Below, in pieces: positions 7,301 to 13,258 of a DNA stretch of 16,342 nt (position 1 is its first letter; each line of letters begins with the position of its first letter). A program made the position numbers and the translations under genes. The notes under the pieces are model-generated. The model saw only the letters and a program-made list of their open reading frames with translations, had not been told where the DNA came from and searched no databases. The DNA is from JAKORR01 sp964608495 (lineage in GTDB: Bacteria; Armatimonadota; Zipacnadia; Zipacnadales; FEN-943). The stretch spans positions 1 to 16,342 of the forward strand of contig CAZSOQ010000121.1 in the NCBI GenBank assembly GCA_964608495.1, read 5' to 3'.

Positions 7301-8927
7301 CCAGCCCCTCCACGGCGTCGTTCCTCGGCACCAGCGCCGAGTAGGTCCCCAGCCCGACGCTCAGGCTCACGACGCGGCCCTGGCCGTACCGGTATCCCGC
7401 CAGCGGCGATCCCTCCGTGATCCTGCCCCTTTCGCCCTCGCGCAGCCCGGGGATCTCCGCCCAGGGTAGAGCCGCCAGCGCCGGCTCCACGAGGCTGTCG
7501 TCCCGCTGGGCCGTCAGCCCCTCGGGCCATCCCGTCAGGGTGTCGCCGCCACCGACCAGCATCAACCCCTTGCCCGCGCGCACCTGCGCCAGTATCGTTT
7601 CCCTCACGCGCTCGGGTATCGCCCCCGCGTTCAGCCCGGCGATCAGGATCGCGTCCACGCCGGGGTCGGAGCAGATGCGCAGCCCGTGCCTCTGGGCGAC
7701 GCCCAGGCTGAGGGGGCCGATGCCGGTCTGGTTGCGGTAGGGCCAGTAGTCGGGCACCACGAGGGCCGTTGCCGCATCGAAGTACAGGTGCTCGACGTCC
7801 ATTGCCAGTCGCCGGGCCAGCTCCACCGTCTCGTAGGCGCACCATCGCCGGCACAGCAGCGCCACCTTCACCGGCGGCTCTGCCAGCCGCGACGCCCAGG
7901 GGAAGTCCGGCGGCCCGACGGGGCGCCACGTCTCCGCGGGCCTCGTGAGCAGCTTCGCATCCCTGGACGCGATCGTCGCCGCGCGCTCGTCGTCCGCGGG
8001 CAGCGGCTTCAGGGGCTTGTCCAGATCGGCTCCGGCCAGTGCCGCCAGAGCCTCGGCCTCGGCATCCGCCGAGCGCCGGAAGTACGCCCGCGTCTCCTCG
8101 GGGCCGGGCATGCTGGGGAACTCATACAACCCCAGAGCGAAGCCCCGCCGTCCCTCCTTCAGCGCGAGGTCCACGTACTCCGCGTAGCCCCCTATGCCCG
8201 ACAGCGTCACGCTCGCGAAGGCCTCCGGGTCGCCCAGCAGCAGGCCCGCCGAGCCGTCCCCCGGCCGGCCCTCGCACGTGTCCTCCAGCAGCACCCATCT
8301 CTCCGCCGCCAGGTCCATCTCGGCCTGCCCGCTCGCCAGCGTCCTCGTGGCGGTGGTCACGCTGCGCACCCACGGCTTGCTAAAGGTCGCCGGGTAGCAC
8401 ATCAGGCGGAGCTTGACCTCGCGGACCTCTTCCTTGGGCTCGTAGCGCCCGAAGAACAGCAGCTTGTCGCTGCCGGAGGTAAGGGCGAAGCGCGCGGTGA
8501 CAGTGGCCTTGGGCGTGTCCCAGAGGTACTCCACCATGGCGTCCTGGCCGCCGGCGCGGACCACGCGGAAGCTCGCGCGGTAGTCCTGGATGTTGAGGCC
8601 GTCGAGGGTCCAGATGAAGAAGCCCTGGTTGTACCAGAGCGCGTCGGAGGGTCCGGCGATGCCGAGAGGGGTATAGCCGATCGTGGGGGCCCACTTGACC
8701 CATGTGACCCGCCCCGGCTGGTCGGCCAACTCGACCACGTCGTACCTGAGCGTGTAGTCCGCGATGCCGCTGGCCAGGACGACGTCGGTGACAACCCGCT
8801 TCCCCTGGGCCTCCTGGGAGACCTGGGGGCCGTGGACCGTGACCGTTGCGTCCCCGAGGGGGTCTTGCCCCTGGCACAGGCTTACGCCCAGGACGAGCAA
8901 AGCAGCGGCCACGCCGGTACGCCTCAT
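4359..8927 (-). CDS. Giant secreted GH42-like glycoside hydrolase with two Rossmann/GATase-like domains
   Basis: This is a 1522-residue protein with a Sec signal peptide (residues 1-20, cleavage near LCQG-QD). Residues about 25-270 are beta-rich. Residues about 350-535 form a Rossmann/GATase-like region (GVDAILIAGLNAG at 423, AGKGLMLVGGGD at 451, YGQGRVVSLSVG at 514). Residues about 570-770 look like Ig-type domains. Residues about 775-1100 resemble a GH42-type TIM barrel: YTLGDENYL gives E888 as candidate acid/base, the segment at 903-941 has the YGTIAALNAVWRTDY pattern of beta-galactosidases, TGEWG gives E1037 as candidate nucleophile, and a Trp-rich strand follows (1054-1071). A second GATase-like domain follows (LLVLPLATCLSDRQVEAIRD at about 1183, then RRGGALLADG), matching the GH42 trimerisation domain, with beta domains to the end. 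It is about twice the usual GH42 length. The start has a weak GGGGGT ribosome site. A secreted beta-glycosidase is likely; the substrate is unknown. Confidence 0.72.
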   Translation of the reverse strand: MRRTGVAAALLVLGVSLCQGQDPLGDATVTVHGPQVSQEAQGKRVVTDVVLASGIADYTLRYDVVELADQPGRVTWVKWAPTIGYTPLGIAGPSDALWYNQGFFIWTLDGLNIQDYRASFRVVRAGGQDAMVEYLWDTPKATVTARFALTSGSDKLLFFGRYEPKEEVREVKLRLMCYPATFSKPWVRSVTTATRTLASGQAEMDLAAERWVLLEDTCEGRPGDGSAGLLLGDPEAFASVTLSGIGGYAEYVDLALKEGRRGFALGLYEFPSMPGPEETRAYFRRSADAEAEALAALAGADLDKPLKPLPADDERAATIASRDAKLLTRPAETWRPVGPPDFPWASRLAEPPVKVALLCRRWCAYETVELARRLAMDVEHLYFDAATALVVPDYWPYRNQTGIGPLSLGVAQRHGLRICSDPGVDAILIAGLNAGAIPERVRETILAQVRAGKGLMLVGGGDTLTGWPEGLTAQRDDSLVEPALAALPWAEIPGLREGERGRITEGSPLAGYRYGQGRVVSLSVGLGTYSALVPRNDAVEGLEGATDRLLALNALALLAAAGREMPCRAELLAREGVVDVARPTQLRLRVEGGALADALVRVQDDHDTVVAAGAQKLDAADPRIALPPLPAMRRYFVDVALRDAAGNCVGCVSRVLDVNPTHRIEDVRLSPSSRVHEAAVPMVDLADGGTLACEADVRPIPGDGKLTVEWEARDCLGRLLARARSAVGAEGDTRADLKLTPPVTVCHQLDTRLLEGDRVLAVRRDRFTVPVPYPYDDFTFLMWSYAGGEPVVRRENRLCYEMGADMMDLCHMRGYTDAGAAREHELAAQSGLRLVPYVSRIAGEDGEEHVLRPGLFDAEWIEKERASMQVCCRQAAPYRPVAYTLGDENYLSRARYEVGADPETMAAFRKGLQARYGTIAALNAVWRTDYAGFEDIREPMWIEQAAEQTESFAPWFDHKAFLDTAFAGLHEKLAGFVRQEDPGAKVGWDGFLGYHWGAGYDFYKLTRNLELNQVYTSGFPQAEFIRSFKSPDALTGEWGNAIADTEEGFSAIGWHNLFQGHNSCWWWTSWGCDYIPFNPDLSVNDFGRWYFDAAREIKAGPGELLIHARREHSGIAVLYSQADMFAARLASKLAPGAAFQPDGAWLNGHRGVLRAVEDLGYQCKHVAAEELEANPGVLGGYRLLVLPLATCLSDRQVEAIRDFVRRGGALLADGRVGLLTDNGAIRPQRPLDDVFGVTSRAGPDAVGEPSKGGSLELGGESVAVQVLEPSLRLAGGRAAAEIEGTPVFVTNAFGQGRAMLLNLPFALVNDLRSQGREGPALEVLGQVLAEAGLKPPARLTAQAGRPRCIEQVLFSDGDLRYLAFEQDILQRGLPPQKVSVAMAKPAFVYDVRTGRQVGEGPVASWDVEVSRGRPRLFALLPYRVVGLDARAPASAKLGEELPVTVAVRTEPGEAQFHVVYMKVYAPGSVEPHRQYSRNVECPAGRGRASIPLALNDPPGAWRLQFRDVASGARAEETTTIAP

Positions 8928-8987
8928 GTTCGGGCACCCCCAGTGGTCGTCGCGGTTGGCTGGGAGCCACTTCCATCCCTGCCTGCG

Positions 8988-9007
8988 TCTCCCTCCGGCG
9001 AGGGAGA
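8988..9007. repeat. Hairpin upstream of the giant gene
   Basis: TCTCCCT (8988-8994) pairs perfectly with AGGGAGA (9001-9007) over a CCGGCG loop, and GCG/CGC flanks could extend the stem past a 2-nt bulge. It lies about 60 bases before the giant gene's ATG and about 65 bases after the stop of the YeeE/YedE remnant on the same strand. It could end transcription coming from the right or fold in the 5' leader. There is no T-run. Confidence 0.35.
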
Positions 9008-9071
9008 GGCGCAGCGCCGCCGGTCCCGGGCGAGCGAGGCAGCAAGGCAGGGCCCCCAGCCCCGTGGCGCT

Positions 9072-9326
9072 CTACAGCCCCGTTGCTTCGATCCACAGCA
9101 GCAGCGCGATGATAGCCGAGCAGACGGGCAGGACCACAGCCCAGGGATTGACGCCGAGCGCCTGCCACAAGGTCCGCTCGCCGAGGCTGCCGAGCTTGAG
9201 GAAGCGCTCGAGGCGCGGGCAGAGCTGGGCGAACACGAAGGACCCCGGCAGCATCCCGACCACCCCGCCGACCAGGGCATCGAGCCCGCCCTCACCCACG
9301 GCGCCGGCCGCCGAGGTCGAAGGCAT
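9072..9326 (-). pseudogene. C-terminal remnant of a YeeE/YedE family (sulfur-compound) transporter
   Basis: About 85 residues translate as a clean C-terminal end of a small YeeE/YedE (DUF395) membrane protein: PSTSAAGAVGEGGLDALVGG, then GMLPGSFVFAQ, then LGERTLWQALGVNPWAVVLP and a last hydrophobic helix ending LLLWIEATGL. The family normally has GYCPGTS followed by GEG-x2-DA at this point. Here the match begins at the PGTS equivalent (PSTS), and the preceding transmembrane helices are missing from all three minus frames. Family members are usually 130-200 residues for one module and take up thiosulfate or related sulfur compounds. The fragment has no ribosome binding site I can see. I read it as a truncated gene left by a deletion; a real short protein is less likely. 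Confidence 0.6.
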
Positions 9327-9491
9327 CGCCGTCCTCGACGGCGTTGCCGTACGCGAAGGAGAGCTGCGACCCATGGTAGATCCCCGCCCCCGTCATCGCG
9401 GCCAGGTCAAGCGACGGTGGGCGACGCCCCTCGCTCCTCGGCGGCCCAGCGCCCGGCGTCAGGGCCTCGCGCAGGCCTGGGTGCCGTGGGT
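9327..9491. other. Non-coding stretch between the YeeE/YedE remnant and the URO-D gene
   Basis: The spacer between the giant gene and the URO-D gene (8928-9508) holds the YeeE/YedE remnant and two hairpins. In this part no frame on either strand shows a convincing protein. One minus frame gives a short esterase- or pilin-like string (IYHGSQLSFAYGN at about 9340-9380), too short to name. The region looks like decayed sequence. Confidence 0.4.
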
Positions 9492-9507
9492 CGCCGGTGG
9501 GCCGGCG
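9492..9507 (-). terminator. Hairpin directly after the URO-D gene
   Basis: CGCCGG (9492-9497) and CCGGCG (9502-9507) form a perfect 6-bp stem with a TGGG loop, one base past the stop codon of the URO-D gene on the minus strand. There is no T-run. It may act as a 3'-end or RNA-stability hairpin, similar to the ones found after other stops in this window. Confidence 0.4.
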
Positions 9508-9508
9508 C

Positions 9509-10585
9509 TCAGGACGTCGAGGCGAAGATCTCGTGGCACAGGTCCAGGTAGTACTGGAAGTTGTCCAGCGGAACGTCCGGCGGCACGGCATGGTCCACGA
9601 AGGGCGCCCAGCCGCCTGCCGCCGTGAGCTGCTGCACCTTGCTCCTCACTTCCTCCTCGACCGCCTTCCTGTCGGTCCGCAGGGCGCGCTTGTCTATCCC
9701 GCCGAACATGATCAGGTCGCGGCCGTACTTCTCGCGATAGGCCAGCGGGTCGCAGGCTGCGGCGATCTCGATGGGGTACACTCCGTTGACGCCCACCTCT
9801 TGCCACAAAGGTATCAACTCGTCAACGTTGCCGTCGCAGTCCACGAGGTGGATGTCTATCCCGTGCGCCCGCAGGAAGTCGTTCACCTTCCGGTAGTTGG
9901 GCGACATGTACCGGCGGAACAGGTTCGGCGAGATCAGCGCCCCCGTCTTCATGGCCATGTCCTCCCAGTACACGGCATAGTCGAACTCCATCTCCTCCAC
10001 GGCCCGGCGGATCGTGGCGAGCACGAAGTCGCCCACGTAGTCCGTCATCTCCGCCACCAGGTCGGGGTCGTCGTAGTACAGCACGGCCAGGTGTTCCATG
10101 CCCATCCAGTTGCGTATCCAGCCGTAGTAGGACCCGCCGTGGATCCCCAGAGGGTAGTCCCTGTCGGCCCAGTAGCGCTTGAGATCGTCCCAGTACAGCG
10201 GGTAGCGGCAGGGCGAGGCGGGGTCGAGGCGCTCCTTGAGCCGCTCCCAGGTGTCCCTGTCGCGCAGGGGGTAGCTGATCCATTGGGGCATGCCGATGCC
10301 GCGGTTCTTCCAGACCCGCCGCCGCCCGCCGAACTCGTCCTCCACCACGCGGTAGTCGTCGGTCTCGTCCACCGTCTCCTCCTTGATGCCGGGTATCGGA
10401 CCGAGGTTGATGGGCACCTGCTCGTACCGGTCGAAGCCGAAGTAGGCGCTGAAGTGAACGTCCGCCGGCATCCCCTCGCTCTGCCAGCGCTCTACAGTCT
10501 CCGGGAAGACCCACTGGGGCACCATGAAGGGCCGATCGGGCGACCCAAACCGGAAGGTCTCCAGAAAGCGTTCGCGCGCGTTCAT
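9509..10585 (-). CDS. Uroporphyrinogen decarboxylase (URO-D) family protein, methyltransferase-like
   Basis: This is a 358-residue soluble protein. I chose the ATG at 10585, with AGGGAG about 9 nt upstream; the open frame runs on to 11032 but the upstream part is low-complexity shadow. Family signatures are clear: YWEDMAMKTG (206-215), SPNLFRRYMSPNYRK (219-233), HLVDCDGN (246-253), VNGVYPIE (266-273), FGGIDKRAL (294-302) and DHAVPPDVP (331-339). The URO-D fold includes heme-pathway HemE and the MtaA/MtbA/CmuA-type cobalamin:CoM methyltransferases. The VDCDGN and GGIDKR variants are typical of the large uncharacterised group found next to carbohydrate genes in environmental bacteria, not of HemE. 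No corrinoid protein or heme gene is nearby, so corrinoid-dependent methyl transfer is inferred. It diverges from a secreted TIM-barrel gene. Confidence 0.85.
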   Translation of the reverse strand: MNARERFLETFRFGSPDRPFMVPQWVFPETVERWQSEGMPADVHFSAYFGFDRYEQVPINLGPIPGIKEETVDETDDYRVVEDEFGGRRRVWKNRGIGMPQWISYPLRDRDTWERLKERLDPASPCRYPLYWDDLKRYWADRDYPLGIHGGSYYGWIRNWMGMEHLAVLYYDDPDLVAEMTDYVGDFVLATIRRAVEEMEFDYAVYWEDMAMKTGALISPNLFRRYMSPNYRKVNDFLRAHGIDIHLVDCDGNVDELIPLWQEVGVNGVYPIEIAAACDPLAYREKYGRDLIMFGGIDKRALRTDRKAVEEEVRSKVQQLTAAGGWAPFVDHAVPPDVPLDNFQYYLDLCHEIFASTS

Positions 10586-10916
10586 CTTGCCTGCTCCCTC
10601 TCTGACTACCGGGATGTCTTGCGGCCCTCGTATTCGCCGCCCGAGGCGCGTCCTCCTCCGATCCGCCCGCCCGCTGCTTTCACGGGGCGAGCCCTGCGGG
10701 AAGCCTGGCACGGTCTGTGTGCCGGGGGGCGACGGGCGTGCCCCGGTGCGAAGCCGTGCATCCACGACCGCAGCGGGGCCGTCCTCGGTGCCGGACTTGC
10801 CCGTGAGCAGGGGGTAGGAATCACCGCCGCCGCCCCGAATCGCTCCCTCGCCTTCCCCGGCGGGCGCCACCCCGCGTGGCCCCCAGCCGATTCCCTGCGT
10901 GGAGGAACCGAAGCGG
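10586..10916. other. Divergent intergenic region without recognised signals
   Basis: This 331-base spacer separates the URO-D gene (-) from the secreted TIM-barrel gene (+) and must hold both promoters. It is GC-rich throughout. I found Shine-Dalgarno sequences at both ends (minus strand AGGGAG near 10,598; plus strand GGAGGA at 10901-10906) but no convincing -10/-35 pair. A small GGCAC (10707-10711) / GTGCC (10719-10723) hairpin is present. No protein is apparent in it. Confidence 0.4.
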
Positions 10917-13145
10917 ATGACACTGCGGCAGTGCCTCTGGGCAGCGACTGTGGTCGCCGCGGCCGCGGCGCTCGTCGCCTGCCCTGTGTTCGCCGCCGAG
11001 GGCCCCGGCCAGCGAGGTGAGACGCTTCCCATGTGGACCGACCCCGTGACCCGCTACCTTCATATCAGCTACGACGTGCCGCCCGACGCGCCGGACGAGG
11101 TGGTCGTGGTCTGCTGTTGGTCATCCCCCGGCGGGAACGATTGGCGTCCCGCCCGCGTCAGCCCTCTCATCTCCGAGACGGCCCTGCGGCTGCTGCCGGA
11201 CGATGAGTGGGAGCAGTGGGCGCGGCAGGGCCGCATCGTCGAGCGCCGCGCTGCCGGCCTCACCCGCACGGTCGTCTTCGACCCCTACCCCGAGGCGCAG
11301 AGGGACGGCCGGGTGGACGTGGACTTCCGCATCGTGATCCAGTCCCCGGACGGCGCGGAGCTCGCGACCCACGTCCGCCGTGTGCAGGCCGACAACTCGG
11401 ACGTGGTCTACATCGAGGACTGGTCGCAGGTCCTCCAGGGCGACGCGCTGGCCGCGGCCCCGGCGTCCGAGGACCGGAAGTGGGCCTTCCGCACGGGCCA
11501 GGACGCCTCCGCCGGCGCTACCAGAGGCGATGACCTGTACGGCAGGTCGCCCGCGGACCTTCCGCTTCCCCAGCTCACCTACCCTCTCGACCTCCGCGGC
11601 ACCTACGCGATCTTCGTCTGCACGGCACCGCACTACGGCCTTCGCTTGCGCCTGACGGGCGATGAGCGCGCCGACCTGCTCTCCTCTCCGCGCCCTTCCC
11701 AGGAGGTGCTGTGGCGCTGGCGTGCCCTCGACCGCCAACACCTCGTCCTGGGCCAGCCCCACGGCTACACGGGCTACACCGCGGCTGAGGTGGACTATGT
11801 GAAGCTCGTGCCCCTGGCCGACGACGTAGTCGCCGACCTGGACGCCCGCTTCGGCGGCAAGCACGACAAGACCGTCGCCGGCTACTTCGAGCCCTACTCC
11901 TGGGCCTTCGCCGAGGACGTGCGCCACGCCCTGCAGCACCGCGAGCCGCTGACGGCCTTCGCCGAGGCCGGGCTGGACATCGTGGACATCCAGATCGGCC
12001 GCTTCGGCGCCAGGGTGGTCTACGAATCGCGCCGGGCCGACCAGCTCCTCTACTCCACCATCGGCGACCCGATCGGCGAGGTGGCCCAGCCCAAGACCGA
12101 CAACGTCGGCCGTATGCAGCAGTACACCAATGCGCTCGAGGCCGAGCTGCGATATGCCCGCGAGCTGGGCCTGTTCCCGCACGCCAACTTCGGCGCCAGC
12201 AACTGCTACCCCGGCACGCCGCTGCAGGGCGATTTCTCCAGAGACCACCCCGACTGGATGCGCGGCCATGCCCTGCGCTTCGAGGTGCCCGAGGTCCAGG
12301 AGCACGTGCTCACGCTCTACCGCGAGGCCCTCGAGATCGGGGCTCCGGGGCTGTCCCTCGACTTCTGCCGCTACCCGGAGACCGTGGACGCCCCCGCGAC
12401 GGCCACCGACGTGCTCCGCAAGCTGCGGGCGCTGGCCGACGAGTTCGGCGAGCGGCGCGGGGAGAGCGTGCCCATCCTCGTCCGCTTCCCGGCCACGGGT
12501 GTACGGCGCTGGGAGCTCTTCGACTACGCCACCTGGGCGCGAGAAGGCCTGGTGGACTACCTGTGCCCGAGCAACATCCAGGGGCGGCACCACCACTTCG
12601 ACGTCGCGCCCTACCTGGACGCCGTCCGCGGCACGAAGTGCAGGCTCCTGCCCTGCGTTGACGGCCTGGACTGGGGCCTGCCGATGCCGGGGCCGTACCT
12701 GTGGCGCGTCCGGCAGCTCTACGAGGCCGGCGTTGACGGCATCTACGTCTACCAGGCCGACGCCCGGCTCCTGGGCACTCCCGAGGACCGGCGCTGCATG
12801 GGCCTGCTGGCGAGCAGCGAGGCCGTGGCGCGCTGGTGGGCCCGCGAGGAGGCCGAGCGCCCCCGTCGCAGCAAGGGCATCTACATCACCCCGTACCTGC
12901 AGATCGAGGGCTACAACGGCTGGGAGCGCTTGCGGGTCTGGACCGAGGGCCTGCCCCCCGGGAAGCTGGAGATGCACCTGGACGGGCAGCTTGTGTGCCG
13001 GACGGATGGTCCGCCCTACCTGCTCGGCACCGAGGACTATGCCTCCGACAGGGTCATCCCGCCCGGCGACCACACGCTTCTCCTCCGGGCCCAGGACGGG
13101 GACGGCTGGCTCGAGAGGAGCTTCACGATCCACGGCGCCGACTAG
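10917..13145 (+). CDS. Exported TIM-barrel glycoside-hydrolase-like protein (possible lipoprotein)
   Basis: This is a 742-residue protein. The ATG at 10917 has GGAGGA 10 nt upstream and starts a signal sequence; the GTG at 10899 would overlap that ribosome site. The leader could be cut after VFA (residue 26) or used as a lipoprotein signal at LVAC (C22). Residues about 35-165 and 205-300 look like beta-sandwich domains. Residues about 315-625 resemble a TIM barrel of the GHL (glycoside-hydrolase-like) type: TVAGYFEPYSWAF (319), LFPHANFGASN (419), GLSLDFCRYPE (478-488, the usual LDxxRYP strand with D482), VDYLCPSNIQG (546) and GVDGIYVYQAD (605). A C-terminal beta domain (about 655-742) ends in a chitinase/Ig-like strand set. 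A polysaccharide-directed enzyme is likely, but catalytic residues beyond D482 cannot be assigned. Confidence 0.68.
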   Translation: MTLRQCLWAATVVAAAAALVACPVFAAEGPGQRGETLPMWTDPVTRYLHISYDVPPDAPDEVVVVCCWSSPGGNDWRPARVSPLISETALRLLPDDEWEQWARQGRIVERRAAGLTRTVVFDPYPEAQRDGRVDVDFRIVIQSPDGAELATHVRRVQADNSDVVYIEDWSQVLQGDALAAAPASEDRKWAFRTGQDASAGATRGDDLYGRSPADLPLPQLTYPLDLRGTYAIFVCTAPHYGLRLRLTGDERADLLSSPRPSQEVLWRWRALDRQHLVLGQPHGYTGYTAAEVDYVKLVPLADDVVADLDARFGGKHDKTVAGYFEPYSWAFAEDVRHALQHREPLTAFAEAGLDIVDIQIGRFGARVVYESRRADQLLYSTIGDPIGEVAQPKTDNVGRMQQYTNALEAELRYARELGLFPHANFGASNCYPGTPLQGDFSRDHPDWMRGHALRFEVPEVQEHVLTLYREALEIGAPGLSLDFCRYPETVDAPATATDVLRKLRALADEFGERRGESVPILVRFPATGVRRWELFDYATWAREGLVDYLCPSNIQGRHHHFDVAPYLDAVRGTKCRLLPCVDGLDWGLPMPGPYLWRVRQLYEAGVDGIYVYQADARLLGTPEDRRCMGLLASSEAVARWWAREEAERPRRSKGIYITPYLQIEGYNGWERLRVWTEGLPPGKLEMHLDGQLVCRTDGPPYLLGTEDYASDRVIPPGDHTLLLRAQDGDGWLERSFTIHGAD

Positions 13146-13171
13146 CCCTGGGGGTGTGCTCCCGACCAGGG
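13146..13171 (+). terminator. Hairpin directly after the TIM-barrel gene
   Basis: CCCTGG (13146-13151) pairs with CCAGGG (13166-13171), and GGG (13152-13154) pairs with CCC (13161-13163), giving nine base pairs with a 2-nt bulge and a TGTGCT loop. It begins at the base after the TAG stop. There is no T-run, so it may be a Rho-independent terminator of low efficiency or a 3' stabiliser. Confidence 0.4.
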
Positions 13172-13198
13172 CGGCAGAGGGTCGGTTGGGACGGCCCG

Positions 13199-13228
13199 GC
13201 GACAGGCCGCCGCGCCCGCCGGTATAAT
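13199..13228 (+). promoter_or_regulatory. Sigma-70-type promoter of the CBM/Ig/TIM-barrel gene
   Basis: A perfect TATAAT (13223-13228) stands out in GC-rich sequence 31 bases before the ATG at 13259. An 18-bp spacer separates it from GCGACA (13199-13204), which matches TTGACA at four of six positions. The transcript would start near 13,235, leaving a short leader with GGAGGAG. This implies the gene is transcribed on its own and not only as a continuation of the upstream gene. Confidence 0.55.
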
Positions 13229-13258
13229 GCCCGCGGTTCCGCCTGGAGGAGATGCCCG

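Noticed and set aside
9340..9380. Minus-strand string IYHGSQLSFAYGN resembling the GAYHGSELPYVFGN site of carboxylesterases or a DUF1559 pilin tail
   Set aside because: Only about 14 residues match, with no flanking similarity; it cannot be told from chance.
5809..9551. Long open frames opposite to or out of frame with the giant gene (5809-7929 minus, 7686-9551 plus)
   Set aside because: Their composition is that of frame shadows, while the 1522-residue frame has a signal peptide and recognisable domains.
10586..11032. N-terminal extension of the URO-D gene to 11032
   Set aside because: The extra 149 residues are low-complexity, overlap the divergent gene's coding start, and the ATG at 10585 has its own Shine-Dalgarno and matches the family start.
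11121..13133. 670-codon minus-strand open frame
   Set aside because: It is a mirror of the exported TIM-barrel gene, which has a Shine-Dalgarno, a signal peptide and barrel motifs on the plus strand.
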